64,000 nucleotides of DNA from an uncultured Prevotellaceae bacterium (GCA_900557555.1 USTH01000001.1:4479-68478); one strand, 5' to 3'. Counted from the first letter of the stretch, positions 26,659 to 37,000 are shown. Made by a program: numbers and translations. Notes: generated by a model not told the origin, from the letters alone.

Positions 26659-27942
26659 ATGGATAAAAAGAAAACTGGCACCATTTGCGTGCAAGGAGGC
26701 TGGAAACCCAAAAAAGGAGAACCGCGCATGGTGCCCATCTACCAAAGCACCACTTTCAAATATGACAACAGCGAGCAGATGGCACGCCTGTTTGACCTGA
26801 AAGACACAGGCTATTTTTACACTCGTCTGCAAAACCCCACCAACGACTATGTGGCAGCCAAGATAGCAGAGATGGAAGGTGGCGTGGCTGCCATGCTGAC
26901 TTCGAGCGGACAAGCAGCCAACTTCTTCGCGGTGTTTAACATCTGCGAAGCTGGTGACCACTTCATATCAACCAACACCATTTACGGCGGCACCTACAAC
27001 CTGTTTGGTGTCACGCTCAAGAAAATGGGCATTGAATGCACCTTTGTTGACGAAGATGCAACCAACGAAGAAGTCGAAGCCCTGTTCAGGCCCAACACCA
27101 AGTGCGTCTTTGGCGAAACAATATCCAACCCTGGTGGCAACATCTTCGACATTGAACGCTATGCCAAGATTGCCCACAAACACGGGGTGCCACTCATCGT
27201 TGACAACACCTTTGCCACACCAGTCAATTGCAGACCTTTTGAGTGGGGAGCCGACATTGTGACCCACAGCACCACAAAATACATGGACGGCCACGCTACT
27301 GCAGTGGGCGGTTGCATTGTAGACAGTGGCAACTTCAACTGGATGGACCACGCCGACAAATTTCCGGGACTATGCACCCCCGATGAAAGCTACCACGGCC
27401 TCACCTACGCCACTGCCTTCGGTAAAAATGCATACATCACCAAAGCCACCGCACAACTGATGCGCGACCTTGGCTCTATACAAAGTCCGCAAAACGCCTT
27501 CCTCCTAAACATGGGGCTGGAATCTCTCCATGTGCGCATGCAACGTCATTGTGAAAACGCACAAAAGGTTGCCGAATTTCTCCAAGGTGACCCACGTGTC
27601 AACTGGGTACACTTTGCAGGACTGCCAAACGACAAGTATCACGCATTGGCAGAAAAATACCTGCCCAATGGTGTGTGTGGCGTTATAGCCTTTGGACTGA
27701 AAGGCAGTCGCGATGAAGCCATAAAGTTTATGGACTCTTTGCAGATGATAAGCATTGTCACCCATGTGGCTGACGCCAAGACCTGTGTGCTGCATCCTGC
27801 CAGCCACACCCACCGCCAGCTATCCGAGGAACAACTTCGTGAAGCAGGCATCGCCCCTGACCTTATTCGCCTCAGCGTTGGCCTGGAAGACATCGACGAC
27901 ATTCTTGCCGACATCAAGCAAGCTTTGGACAAAGCGTTGTAA
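26659..27942 (+). CDS. metY: O-acetylhomoserine aminocarboxypropyltransferase (sulfhydrylase)-like enzyme
   Basis: 427 residues from the ATG at 26659; the frame opens earlier at 26551 but that would add a hydrophobic stretch foreign to the family and include the promoter box. It is a PLP enzyme of the Cys/Met metabolism family: YTRLQNPT near residue 54, the SSGQAA loop, DNTFATP, and the Schiff-base lysine K207 in THSTTKYMDGH. The length of about 427 (rather than 380-400) and motifs such as GGCIVDSG favour the O-acetylhomoserine sulfhydrylase branch, which makes homocysteine from sulfide. Cystathionine synthase is the main alternative. Confidence 0.85.
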   Translation: MDKKKTGTICVQGGWKPKKGEPRMVPIYQSTTFKYDNSEQMARLFDLKDTGYFYTRLQNPTNDYVAAKIAEMEGGVAAMLTSSGQAANFFAVFNICEAGDHFISTNTIYGGTYNLFGVTLKKMGIECTFVDEDATNEEVEALFRPNTKCVFGETISNPGGNIFDIERYAKIAHKHGVPLIVDNTFATPVNCRPFEWGADIVTHSTTKYMDGHATAVGGCIVDSGNFNWMDHADKFPGLCTPDESYHGLTYATAFGKNAYITKATAQLMRDLGSIQSPQNAFLLNMGLESLHVRMQRHCENAQKVAEFLQGDPRVNWVHFAGLPNDKYHALAEKYLPNGVCGVIAFGLKGSRDEAIKFMDSLQMISIVTHVADAKTCVLHPASHTHRQLSEEQLREAGIAPDLIRLSVGLEDIDDILADIKQALDKAL

Positions 27943-28048
27943 CCATCACCACAACCTTTTCTCAGGAGCCAAACATTCCCCTTCTGACAGCCCTCCGATT
28001 TCACACAAAGACAGGCAGAGGCACGAGCAACAAAGACCACGCTAAAGA

Positions 28049-29089
28049 ATGAAAGCATACACATACATAGAGAGAGGCAAGTTCGCCTTGACAGACAAGC
28101 CCATACCTGTTATACAGGAACCAACTGATGCCATAGTCAGAGTGACCTTGGGAAGCATCTGCACAAGCGACCTGCACATCAAAAACGGAAGCGTACCTAA
28201 AGCCGTACCAGGCATCACCGTTGGCCACGAGATGGTTGGCATTGTTGAGGAAACAGGAAGCTCCGTGAAGAATGTCAAGGCTGGCGACCGTGTGACCGTC
28301 AATGTGGAGACATTCTGCGGAGAGTGCTTCTTCTGCAAGCATGGCTTTGTAAACAACTGCACGTCTCCACATGGAGGTTGGGCTTTGGGATGCAGAATTG
28401 ACGGTGGGCAAGCGGAATATGTGCGTGTGCCTCTGGCCACACAAGGTCTGAACCGCATACCAGACAGTGTTACCGACGAGCAAGCTCTGTTTGTCGGCGA
28501 TTTGTTGGCTACCGGCTTCTGGGCAACTCGCATCAGCGAGATAACAAAAGACGACACTGTGCTTATCATCGGGGCAGGCCCCACGGGCATTTGCACCTTG
28601 CTCTGCACAATGCTTAAACGCCCCAAGCGCATTATTGTGTGCGAGCAGTCAGAAGTGCATCGCAACTTTGTCAGAAAACACTACCCAGAGGTTCTGGTCA
28701 CCTCTTCGGAGAATTGCAAGGATTTCGTTGTTAACAACAGTGACAACGGTGGGGCCGACCGTGTCATTGAGGCGGCAGGCGGCAAAGACACATTTCAGCT
28801 CGCATGGCAATGTGCAAGGCCAAATGCCATTGTCACCATAGTTGCCCTATACAACGATGCCCAAACATTACCACTGCCCGACATGTACGGCAAAAACCTT
28901 ACGTTTAAAACTGGAGGTGTAGACGGGTGCGACTGCAAAGAAGTGCTTAGCCTTATAGAGCAAGGAGAGATTGACACCACACCACTCATCACACACCGTT
29001 TTCCTCTCCACAAGATTGAGGAAGCCTACAGAATCTTCGAAAACAAGAAAGACGAGGTGATGAAGATAGCCATCTGCACTTGCCCATAA
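28049..29089 (+). CDS. Zinc-dependent alcohol dehydrogenase family protein
   Basis: 346 residues of the medium-chain dehydrogenase type. Catalytic zinc ligands are the Cys in GSICTSD and the His-Glu in TVGHEMVG; the structural-zinc site has four cysteines in CGECFFCKHGFVNNC. The Rossmann motif is GAGPTG. It has features of the threonine/sorbitol/formaldehyde dehydrogenase group, but the substrate cannot be fixed. It lies about 100 bases after the metY-like gene on the same strand. Confidence 0.85.
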   Translation: MKAYTYIERGKFALTDKPIPVIQEPTDAIVRVTLGSICTSDLHIKNGSVPKAVPGITVGHEMVGIVEETGSSVKNVKAGDRVTVNVETFCGECFFCKHGFVNNCTSPHGGWALGCRIDGGQAEYVRVPLATQGLNRIPDSVTDEQALFVGDLLATGFWATRISEITKDDTVLIIGAGPTGICTLLCTMLKRPKRIIVCEQSEVHRNFVRKHYPEVLVTSSENCKDFVVNNSDNGGADRVIEAAGGKDTFQLAWQCARPNAIVTIVALYNDAQTLPLPDMYGKNLTFKTGGVDGCDCKEVLSLIEQGEIDTTPLITHRFPLHKIEEAYRIFENKKDEVMKIAICTCP

Positions 29090-29150
29090 GCTTAGAGACC
29101 TTTAGACCTTTACGACAATTTATTGAATCATAAACATCTGATTTTACCAC

Positions 29151-29447
29151 ATGTTTTTGGTAATAGCATTCATCTTCATTGGCATAGGATTAGGCTACAC
29201 CATACGCATCAGAACAGCTACGGCCTCACGCCAACGGATGGGCATAGTGACCTCAAAAGCCACTACAGGACTCATCTGGTTTCTGTTGTTTTTGCTTGGC
29301 ATAGAGGTGGGGAGCAACGAGCGGATAACCTCCGCCCTGCCAACATTGGGAGCAGAAGCTCTGCTATTGTCAACATGCAGCGTATTGGGAAGCTGCATTC
29401 TGGCGTGGGCATTGTGGAGGTCTACAAAAGGAAAGAATTGCTTATGA
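29151..29447 (+). CDS. LysO-type lysine exporter, N-terminal half
   Basis: 98 residues with three hydrophobic segments, beginning MFLVIAFIFIGIGLGY and containing WFLLFLLGIEVGSNE. This matches the N-terminal part of LysO (YbjE, DUF340), a lysine exporter of about 300 residues that is a single chain in enterobacteria. The stop overlaps the start of the next gene by four bases (ATGA at 29444-29447), so both halves are probably made together and assemble in the inner membrane. Confidence 0.75.
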   Translation: MFLVIAFIFIGIGLGYTIRIRTATASRQRMGIVTSKATTGLIWFLLFLLGIEVGSNERITSALPTLGAEALLLSTCSVLGSCILAWALWRSTKGKNCL

Positions 29448-30070
29448 AAGGAAGTCTGATAGCTGTGCTTTTCTTTACCATCGGCCTGACAGCAGGGCAT
29501 TGTGACTATCTGCCGACATGGACAACAGACAGCAGAATTAGTTTTGCCGCACTATGCGGACTGCTACTTTTTGTAGGCATAGGGATAGGACTCAATCCCA
29601 ATATGAAAAACGACATTAAAAGCCTCAGTCCCCGTTTGACCCTTCTACCGATTGCCACCATCTTGGGATCATGGTTGGGAGCAATGGCGGCATATCTGGC
29701 AATAAGCAGCGGAGTATGCCCCCTTTTGGAGACCCGCAGCATAACAGACTGCATGGCCATAAACAGTGGTTTTGCCTACTACTCACTCTCAAGCATCTTC
29801 ATCACCGAATATCGTGGGGCAGAACTCGGCACCATAGCATTACTGGCAAATGTCATCCGTGAGCTGATAACCCTCCTGCTTACCCCTTTGATAGCAAAAC
29901 GTTTCGGCCCCTTGGCTCCCATCTCGTCTGGCGGAGCCACGACTATGGATACCACCTTGCCGATAATCATTCAAACAGTAGGGCAACGCTACACGGCTCT
30001 AAGCATATACCATGGCTTTCTGACAGACTTTTCTGTTCCTTTTCTTGTTACCATGTGGTGCATGCTTTAG
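29444..30070 (+). CDS. LysO-type lysine exporter, C-terminal half
   Basis: 208 residues from the ATG at 29444; the frame is open back to 29123, but that would cross the gene for the N-terminal half. It has about six transmembrane segments and the family features TDCMAINSGFAYYSLSSIF, EYRGAELGTIALLANVIRE and SSGGATTMDTTLP, which in LysO contain the residues needed for export. Confidence 0.85.
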   Translation: MKGSLIAVLFFTIGLTAGHCDYLPTWTTDSRISFAALCGLLLFVGIGIGLNPNMKNDIKSLSPRLTLLPIATILGSWLGAMAAYLAISSGVCPLLETRSITDCMAINSGFAYYSLSSIFITEYRGAELGTIALLANVIRELITLLLTPLIAKRFGPLAPISSGGATTMDTTLPIIIQTVGQRYTALSIYHGFLTDFSVPFLVTMWCML

Positions 30071-30195
30071 CAAGACGCCTCCCCACGACTCTGTTGCCTG
30101 ATTGTTGCTTCAAACCCCCGAATACTTTTCTTGCTTTTTTAAGCATTTTTACATAAAACAACAGTCAAAAAGCAAGTTATATGAAATAATGTAAG

Positions 30196-30203
30196 TATTT
30201 TTG
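30196..30203 (+). promoter_or_regulatory. Promoter -7 box TATTTTTG
   Basis: A TAnnTTTG box 21 bases before the start at 30225, so the 5' leader would be very short. No -33 box is evident. Confidence 0.4.
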
Positions 30204-30224
30204 CATTCTATTATGTAGCATGCC

Positions 30225-31616
30225 ATGACAGTCCTATCAAAAATATTTACGCTGACGGCCATTGCGTTCGCAACAGCGTCTCTAAGCTCTTGCCTTAATG
30301 ACAGTTCGTCAACATCGGCGCCAAGCGATGGCAACTGCGCCATTACCCGCATGACGCTTGGAACCATTCCGCGCATCGTCCACACCAAGACAACCGCAGG
30401 CAACGACACCACGTATGTCACCAACGTGGCAGGCTCGGCCTATGCCATGTATATTGACCAAATCAACCAGGAAATATACAACCACGATTCATTGCCTGCA
30501 AATACCATCGCATCTAAAATTGTGTTCAGCAACATAACAAGCGATGGCACTGTAACCTACCAGAATGCAAATGGCAGAGACACCCTGTTTTCCACATCAG
30601 ACACCATAGACTTTACCACACCGCGCTACTTCACATGTTTTTCGACCGACGGAACACAAAGCCGCAAATACAAGGTGTGTGTCAATATCCACAATTCAAA
30701 TCCTGACGACTACACTTGGACTGCTGTCGCAAAAATACCAGAAGCCCTAAACGGCATCTCAAGCCAAAAAATGTTCGTCATCAATAACGACATCACCATT
30801 TTGGCATTAAAGAACGGGACACCCACTCTTCTGAAAGCGCCCACACAAACGCCAGCATCGTTGAGTGCCACCACCATAACAGGTATTTCGTCTTTTGTGC
30901 CCACAGAAGTCTTTCTGTTCAACAATGTTTTATATTATGTTGACCACGGCACACTGAAAAATTCCACTGACGGCCTTGTGTGGCAGACTGTTGATACAAA
31001 CATCTCGCTCGACAAGTTGTTTGCCGTTTCTGAGAACGAGATATTTGCCATTGTCGGCAACAAGATATTCTACTCGACAGACACAAAGCAATGGACAGAA
31101 GACAATGTGGCTGACGACATGACCCTGTTCCCAAAAAGCGAAATAGCGTCGACCTATGGCGAGATGACATTCAACAACAACTTCTACAGCGTCATGGTTT
31201 GTGGAAAAAACGCCTCTGGTGAGAGCGTGGTATGGAAAAAAATCGTTGATAGAAAAGGAGTCAATACAGAGCCTTGGACAATCTACCCGCAAGACCCCGA
31301 CAACAAAAATACATATCCCAACAAAAGTCAGGCAACCATCTTTAACTACGATTCAAAAATCATGCACCTTGGACTCACTGCCAACGGTGATGCGTCAGAA
31401 ATAACAATCAGCACCGATGGCGGACGGTGTTGGCTGCCACAAGCAAGTTCACAAAATCCAAACCTGCCAGGCGAGACCATATCTTTCAGTGCCTGCTGTG
31501 ACACCGACAACAACATTTGGATAACCACCGCCCCAGACGGAACCATTGTCAGAGGAAAGTTGAACCGCCTGTCATACGCCAAAGACCCCACGGTGTTTTC
31601 CAAAATAACAAAATAA
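30225..31616 (+). CDS. DUF6242-like lipoprotein
   Basis: 463 residues with an SPII signal (FATASLSSC, lipid cysteine about residue 23). A first domain of about 150 residues precedes repeated beta segments of propeller type (DYTWTAVAKIPEALNG, SFVPTEVFLFNNVLYYVDHG, ISLDKLFAVSENEIFAIVG, SKIMHLGLTANGD). The size and its place just before the DUF6089/uppS/bamA genes match the Bacteroidales DUF6242 lipoproteins as I know them. The role is unknown; it is probably cell-envelope located. Confidence 0.75.
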   Translation: MTVLSKIFTLTAIAFATASLSSCLNDSSSTSAPSDGNCAITRMTLGTIPRIVHTKTTAGNDTTYVTNVAGSAYAMYIDQINQEIYNHDSLPANTIASKIVFSNITSDGTVTYQNANGRDTLFSTSDTIDFTTPRYFTCFSTDGTQSRKYKVCVNIHNSNPDDYTWTAVAKIPEALNGISSQKMFVINNDITILALKNGTPTLLKAPTQTPASLSATTITGISSFVPTEVFLFNNVLYYVDHGTLKNSTDGLVWQTVDTNISLDKLFAVSENEIFAIVGNKIFYSTDTKQWTEDNVADDMTLFPKSEIASTYGEMTFNNNFYSVMVCGKNASGESVVWKKIVDRKGVNTEPWTIYPQDPDNKNTYPNKSQATIFNYDSKIMHLGLTANGDASEITISTDGGRCWLPQASSQNPNLPGETISFSACCDTDNNIWITTAPDGTIVRGKLNRLSYAKDPTVFSKITK

Positions 31617-31620
31617 ACAG

Positions 31621-32322
31621 ATGAAACTGGTGCGCCTTACAGTAATCACTTTAATCTCCTTGCTGTCGCCATTGTTTATACAGGCACAGGAAGATGCAGA
31701 CTTCCGCATGGAGATTGGAGGCGGCATTGGCGCAGGCTTTTACTTGGGCGACTTCAACAACCGCATATTCTCTAATCAAAAGCCTGCTGCAAGTGCATAC
31801 TGGCGCTATCTCTTTGACCACTACAATTCACTAAAGGTGTCACTGTCATACACAGGTATAAAAGGGTCTACCAATGACCACGACAGCTTCTATCCCCAGA
31901 ATCCCGGTGACAACCAAACCAGTGCTACACCACTGAAATACGCATTTACCGGCAGCGTCATAGACCTAAGCTGCATGTACGAAATCAATTTCTTTCCATA
32001 CGGTTTTTATCAAGACTTCTTCGGCCACAAACGTCTGACCCCCTTTCTGCAACTGGGCGCTGGCATGGCATACGCCAGCAAGGGAAAAGGAGTGGCCTTT
32101 AACATCCCGATGGGCTGTGGCATAAAGTATCGGGTCTCACGCAGGGTCAACATGTCTCTCGACTGGGCCATGCACTTCAGTCTCTCTGACAAACTCGACG
32201 GTGTTGAAGACCCGTTGGGCATAAAATCGTCTGGATTTAAAAACAAAGACCACTTTGGCATCACCATGCTCACAGTCACCTATAGCTTTGCGCCAAGATG
32301 CCAGAATTGCAACAAAGACTAA
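31621..32322 (+). CDS. DUF6089-like outer-membrane beta-barrel protein
   Basis: 233 residues with a signal peptide ([15 protein letters not shown]). Amphipathic strands follow ([64 protein letters not shown]). It starts four bases after the preceding stop, and uppS follows 13 bases after its own stop. In Bacteroidales this gene regularly precedes uppS-bamA, which suggests an envelope assembly role. Confidence 0.8.
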   Translation: MKLVRLTVITLISLLSPLFIQAQEDADFRMEIGGGIGAGFYLGDFNNRIFSNQKPAASAYWRYLFDHYNSLKVSLSYTGIKGSTNDHDSFYPQNPGDNQTSATPLKYAFTGSVIDLSCMYEINFFPYGFYQDFFGHKRLTPFLQLGAGMAYASKGKGVAFNIPMGCGIKYRVSRRVNMSLDWAMHFSLSDKLDGVEDPLGIKSSGFKNKDHFGITMLTVTYSFAPRCQNCNKD

Positions 32323-32335
32323 CCGCCAACAAGCA

Positions 32336-33076
32336 ATGACGAACAACAACACCAATATAGATTGGCACAACATACCGCGGCATATTGCCATCATTATGGA
32401 CGGCAATGGAAGATGGGCGCGCAAACAAGGGCTTGACCGGACAATAGGCCACCAGCAAGGAGTGGAGACAGTAAAGAAAATCACGGAACTCTGCGCACGT
32501 ATCGGAGTGAAATACCTTACACTCTACACTTTCTCTACCGAAAACTGGAAACGACCATCACAAGAAGTGGCAGCCTTGATGGGGCTCGTACTCGACTCGT
32601 TGGAAGAACAAATATTCATGGCCAACAACATTAGGTTTCGCATGATTGGCGACAGCCTTCGACTGCCCGAAAACGTACGCAATCGCATCAAGCAATGCGA
32701 ACAACATACTGCCGCCAACGACAAAATGACCATGGTTATTGCCATGAGCTACTCTTCACGATGGGAAATCACCCAAGCCACCAGAGCCATTGTACAACAA
32801 GTGGCAGATGGGCAACTGAGTGCAGACGACATCACAGAAGACACCATTGCGCACAACCTGACGACATCATTCATGCCAGACCCAGACCTGCTCATACGTA
32901 CCGGTGGCGAACTCAGGCTAAGCAACTATCTCCTTTGGCAGTGCGCCTACACCGAGTTGTACTTCTGCGACACTTTCTGGCCAGACTTTGGCGAACAGGA
33001 CTTACTCAACGCAATTACCGCCTACCAACAGAGGGAGAGGAGATTCGGCAAGACCAGCGAACAAGTCTCACAATAA
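32336..33076 (+). CDS. uppS: Isoprenyl transferase (undecaprenyl diphosphate synthase)
   Basis: 246 residues from the ATG at 32336. The upstream frame overlaps the previous gene and lacks homology, so it was not used. The signature [16 protein letters not shown] carries the catalytic Asp and the diphosphate-binding loop. [11 protein letters not shown] and [18 protein letters not shown] are the other conserved blocks. It makes the C55 lipid carrier for peptidoglycan and O-antigen precursors. Confidence 0.97.
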   Translation: MTNNNTNIDWHNIPRHIAIIMDGNGRWARKQGLDRTIGHQQGVETVKKITELCARIGVKYLTLYTFSTENWKRPSQEVAALMGLVLDSLEEQIFMANNIRFRMIGDSLRLPENVRNRIKQCEQHTAANDKMTMVIAMSYSSRWEITQATRAIVQQVADGQLSADDITEDTIAHNLTTSFMPDPDLLIRTGGELRLSNYLLWQCAYTELYFCDTFWPDFGEQDLLNAITAYQQRERRFGKTSEQVSQ

Positions 33077-33149
33077 TAACCGCAAGCACAAAACCCAATA
33101 CAAGATAAGCACCCCTCTATAAACCATATTATAGAAACAACTCTTTCAG

Positions 33150-35759
33150 ATGAAGCACGTTTTTCAATCCATATTGTTTTGCCTCGCACTGACCGCTGCC
33201 AACGCCCAAAACCAGGCAAACACAACAAAACCCGACATCGAATATTCCATCAACACACGCAACTACATCCTCGGAGGCGTAACAATTGACGGGGTCAACG
33301 ACTATGACTACGACCAGCTGCTCAGAATATCAGGACTCGTCATAGGGCAAACCATTACCTTTCCTAAAGCAGAAGGTGAAGTGACAACAGCCCTGCGCAA
33401 CTTATGGGACCAGCGAGTATTCTCGGATGTAAGCATAACAGCCGACAGCATTGTAGGACGTAACATCTATCTGCACATTCAACTTGCACCCCACCCTAAA
33501 CTATCTTCTGTAACCTACAGCGGAATCAAAAAATCTGAACGAGAAGACCTTGAAGAGATCTTTCCGCTTAAAGAAGGCAGCGTAATCTCGGTAGACGTGA
33601 TAAACCGTATAAAGTTTGTCATCAACAAACACTTCGGGGAAAAAGGATTCAAAAATGTCACAACAGAAGTAATACAGCGCAATGACCCTAAAGACAAAAA
33701 CAAGGTCACACTCGAGATAGACATCGACAAACACGAGAAAGTCAAGGTGCACCGCATCTACATTACCGGAGCCGACCAAGACAAAATTAACAAGCTCAAG
33801 GCATCGATGAAGAAAACACGCGAGTCGGGCAAGTTGCGCAACATTCTGAAGAGCAAGAAATTCATAGAAGAAAAATACAAGGAAGACAAAGCCCTCTTCA
33901 TCAAACGCTATAACTCATGGGGCTATCGCGATGCCTATATCGTAAAAGACAGTATTGTTCCCTACGACGACAAGCACATCGACATATACCTCAATGTCAG
34001 CCAGGGCGAAAAATACTATGTGCGCAACATTTCGTGGATAGGCAACTCCATATACTCAACCGACGCCCTCAACAACAGCCTCGCCCTTAACAAAGGCGAT
34101 GTCTACAATCAGGAACAGTTAGAAAAACGCCTTCACGAGGATGCCAACTCCATTGGCAACGAATACTATAACAACGGATACGTGTTCAGCAGCATAGAAC
34201 CTGTTGAGACACAAGTTGTAGGCGACTCCATTGATCTGGAAATACGCATCCGCGAAGGTAAGCAAGCCACACTCAACAAAGTGGCCATTCTCGGCAACGA
34301 ATACGTTTTTGAGGATGTGATACGCCGTGAGCTGCGCACCAAACCCGGTGACCTTTTCAGCAAAGATGCCATCATGCGCTCACTCACCGACCTTGGTCAG
34401 ATGGGCCACTTCGACCCCGAAAAACTTGAGCCAGACATCAAGCCCAACGAGTCAGACGGAACCGTGGACATCACCTACAAACTGTCGCCTAAATCAAGCG
34501 ACCAAGTTGAATTCTCCATGGGCTATGGTACCACTGGCATCACAGGGCGTATAGCTGTGAAGTTCACAAACTTCGCCATACAGGAACTTTTCAAGAAACA
34601 CGCAACAAGCCGCAAACTTCTGCCACAAGGCGAAGGACAGACCGTAGAACTGGCAGCCCAAACAAACGGCACATATTACCAGCAATACAGTCTCTCGTTT
34701 CTGGATCCGTGGTTCGGCCGCAAGCGTCCCAACCAATTCTCTGCAAGCCTGTTCTATAGCAAGCAGACCGATGTAAACAGCAATTACTACAACTCGGCCT
34801 ACTACAACAACTACTACAACAGCATCTACGGATATGGCACATCGTCGGGCAACTACAACTACGCCGACTTCTATGACCCTGACAAGTATGTACAGATTTT
34901 GGGTGGAACTGTAGGTTGGGGCAAACGTCTGCGCTGGCCCGATGACTTCTTCACATTCTCTGTGATGGCAACATTCCAACGCTACATTCTGAAACAGTGG
35001 CAGTATTTCATAATGACCGATGGCAACTGCAATAACTTCAACCTCACATTCAGCCTCAACCGCAACTCATCAGACCAGCCGTTCTTCCCGAGAAAAGGTT
35101 CAGACTTCTCATTGAGCGTTTCAGCCACTCCGCCATACTCGCTGTGGGACAACAAAAAATATTCTGCTCTTGCCAACAACAGAAACTCCGCTACTTACCA
35201 ACGAGAGATGAAGGAGAAATACCGCTGGGTGGAATACCACAAATGGAAATTCCGCCTAAAGACATATACCGCACTTACCAACGCCAACAAGTGCCCCGTC
35301 CTCATGACACGCACAGAATTCGGCATTCTTGGCTACTACAATCGCCACAAACCGTCTCCGTTTGAAACATTCTATATGGGCGGTGATGGCATGTCAGGCT
35401 ATTCCTACGGCTACGCCACCGAAACAATCGGTTTGCGCGGTTATGACAACGGCTCGCTAACCCCGGCCGGCAATGAAGGCTACGCATACAGCCGCATGAG
35501 CCTTGAGATACGCTATCCCCTCATGTTGGAGTCTACAAGCATCTACGCTCTAGGATTTCTTGAAGGCGGAAACGCATGGACACGAACCTCAAAGTTCAAC
35601 CCCTTCGACATGAAACGTTCTGCCGGAGTCGGCGTACGTCTCTTCTTGCCAATGATAGGCATGATGGGTATAGACTGGGCCTATGGCTTTGACAAGGTAT
35701 TTGGCACAAGATCTTCGTCAGGTTCACAGTTCCACTTTATTATTGGACAGGAATTCTAA
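33150..35759 (+). CDS. bamA: Outer-membrane protein assembly factor BamA
   Basis: 869 residues with a signal peptide (ILFCLALTAANAQNQ). Five POTRA-like repeats run to about residue 430, for example DYDQLLRISGLVIGQTI, VTYSGIKKSEREDLEEI, VRNISWIGNSIYSTDAL and VAILGNEYVFEDVIRRELRT. The barrel follows, with the loop-6 type motif GLRGYDNGSLTP and the final strand region QFHFIIGQEF. It inserts beta-barrel proteins in the outer membrane. Two periplasmic OmpH/Skp chaperone genes follow, as in most Bacteroidetes. Confidence 0.97.
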   Translation: MKHVFQSILFCLALTAANAQNQANTTKPDIEYSINTRNYILGGVTIDGVNDYDYDQLLRISGLVIGQTITFPKAEGEVTTALRNLWDQRVFSDVSITADSIVGRNIYLHIQLAPHPKLSSVTYSGIKKSEREDLEEIFPLKEGSVISVDVINRIKFVINKHFGEKGFKNVTTEVIQRNDPKDKNKVTLEIDIDKHEKVKVHRIYITGADQDKINKLKASMKKTRESGKLRNILKSKKFIEEKYKEDKALFIKRYNSWGYRDAYIVKDSIVPYDDKHIDIYLNVSQGEKYYVRNISWIGNSIYSTDALNNSLALNKGDVYNQEQLEKRLHEDANSIGNEYYNNGYVFSSIEPVETQVVGDSIDLEIRIREGKQATLNKVAILGNEYVFEDVIRRELRTKPGDLFSKDAIMRSLTDLGQMGHFDPEKLEPDIKPNESDGTVDITYKLSPKSSDQVEFSMGYGTTGITGRIAVKFTNFAIQELFKKHATSRKLLPQGEGQTVELAAQTNGTYYQQYSLSFLDPWFGRKRPNQFSASLFYSKQTDVNSNYYNSAYYNNYYNSIYGYGTSSGNYNYADFYDPDKYVQILGGTVGWGKRLRWPDDFFTFSVMATFQRYILKQWQYFIMTDGNCNNFNLTFSLNRNSSDQPFFPRKGSDFSLSVSATPPYSLWDNKKYSALANNRNSATYQREMKEKYRWVEYHKWKFRLKTYTALTNANKCPVLMTRTEFGILGYYNRHKPSPFETFYMGGDGMSGYSYGYATETIGLRGYDNGSLTPAGNEGYAYSRMSLEIRYPLMLESTSIYALGFLEGGNAWTRTSKFNPFDMKRSAGVGVRLFLPMIGMMGIDWAYGFDKVFGTRSSSGSQFHFIIGQEF

Positions 35760-35782
35760 ATAACACAACATATTATTTTGTC

Positions 35783-36298
35783 ATGAAAAAGATTATCACG
35801 TTGCTGCTGCTTGCCTCCGCAGCCATCATGCCATCTATGGCACAGAAATTTGCCCTCGTAGACATGGAATACATACTCAAGAACATACCTGCATACGAGC
35901 GTGCAAACGAACAGCTCAACCAGACATCAAAGAAATGGCAGGCCGAAGTCGAAGCCGTCAACCTGCAAGCCCAGACTCTCTACAAAAACTACCAGAACGA
36001 AGTGGTGTTCCTTTCTGCCGAGCAAAAGAAAACACGCGAAGAAGAAATACTGAAAAAAGAAAAAGAAGCGTCAGACCTCAAGAAAAAATATTTCGCACCA
36101 GAGGGAGAACTTTTCAAGAAGCGTGAGAGCCTCGTTGGACCCATACAAGACGAAATCTACAATGCCGTCAAGGCCATAGCCGAACAAAAAGGCTACCAGC
36201 TTATCTTAGACCGCGCAAGCGACAATGGCATCGTCTTTGCCTCACCATCTGCCGACATTTCTAACGATGTGCTTGCCAAATTGGGATATTCCAAATAA
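35783..36298 (+). CDS. OmpH/Skp family periplasmic chaperone (first copy)
   Basis: 171 residues with a signal peptide (LLLLASAAIMPSMAQ). A beta strand (KFALVDMEYILKNIP) leads into a long charged coiled coil (residues about 45-115, EQKKTREEEILKKEKEAS), and a closing strand (YQLILDRASDNGIVF). This is the jellyfish-like Skp layout that holds unfolded barrel proteins for BamA. It lies 23 bases after bamA. Confidence 0.93.
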   Translation: MKKIITLLLLASAAIMPSMAQKFALVDMEYILKNIPAYERANEQLNQTSKKWQAEVEAVNLQAQTLYKNYQNEVVFLSAEQKKTREEEILKKEKEASDLKKKYFAPEGELFKKRESLVGPIQDEIYNAVKAIAEQKGYQLILDRASDNGIVFASPSADISNDVLAKLGYSK

Positions 36299-36312
36299 AA
36301 AAGCTATCTTTG
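36281..36312 (+). promoter_or_regulatory. Promoter candidate for the second ompH gene
   Basis: TTGGG at 36281-36285, a 19-base spacer and TATCTTTG at 36305-36312, a good fit to the Bacteroidetes consensus. The -33 part lies inside the end of the first ompH gene; the second begins at 36351. Confidence 0.6.
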
Positions 36313-36350
36313 CAAGTCTAAAACAATAATCTTAAAATAATTACTTCACA

Positions 36351-36848
36351 ATGAAAAAAATTATCCTCGCTGCGCTTTTGCTTGCGCCAATGACTATGTT
36401 CGCACAAAAGTTCGGTCATTTCAATTCACAAACCCTCATGCAGGAAATGCCGGAAGTAAAGGCCCTACAGACTGAGATGCAGAACATCGAGAAACAATAC
36501 GACAAAGAACTCGAAACAATGCAAACAGAACTCAAAAACAAATACACTGCCTATATGACCCAAAAGGACTCTTTGCCACAAGGAGTGCAGCTGCGCCGCG
36601 AGCAGGAAATCACTGACCTGCAGCAACGCCTCCAGCAAACCTCGCAGACCTACAAAGAAGACTTTGAGAAGCAGTACACAGAGAAGATGCAGCCAATACA
36701 GCAGAAGATAATGAACGCCATCAAAGAAATAGGCGAGGCAGGCGGCTATGTATACATCATGGACCTCACCAACGGCATCCCGTATGTATCAACAACACTC
36801 TCTACTGATATAACTGCTGAACTAAAGGCAAAACTCGGAATGAAATAA
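36351..36848 (+). CDS. OmpH/Skp family periplasmic chaperone (second copy)
   Basis: 165 residues with a signal peptide (AALLLAPMTMFAQK) and the same strand / coiled-coil / strand plan as its neighbour: KFGHFNSQTLMQEMPEV, a Gln/Glu-rich coil (QLRREQEITDLQQRLQQ) and YVYIMDLTNGIPYV. Only moderate similarity to the first copy suggests an old duplication. It may also have its own promoter within the end of the preceding gene. Confidence 0.93.
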   Translation: MKKIILAALLLAPMTMFAQKFGHFNSQTLMQEMPEVKALQTEMQNIEKQYDKELETMQTELKNKYTAYMTQKDSLPQGVQLRREQEITDLQQRLQQTSQTYKEDFEKQYTEKMQPIQQKIMNAIKEIGEAGGYVYIMDLTNGIPYVSTTLSTDITAELKAKLGMK

Positions 36849-36890
36849 AGGAGAGACCTCCTTTTCTATTTACACAAACACACGACAAAT

Positions 36891-36929
36891 AAGGGTTCAA
36901 ATCTCGCACACAGGCGGATTTGAACCCTT
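36891..36929. terminator. Hairpin after the ompH pair
   Basis: A 13-bp perfect stem (AAGGGTTCAAATC / GATTTGAACCCTT) with a 13-base loop, 42 bases after the ompH stop. No T-run follows, so it may act as an mRNA 3'-end stabiliser rather than a full intrinsic terminator. Confidence 0.6.
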
Positions 36930-37000
36930 ATGTCGTATTATCTTGCCGGGAACAAATTTATTGTCTCAAAGAAACTGACTGCCAGCTTTCTGAAACGATT

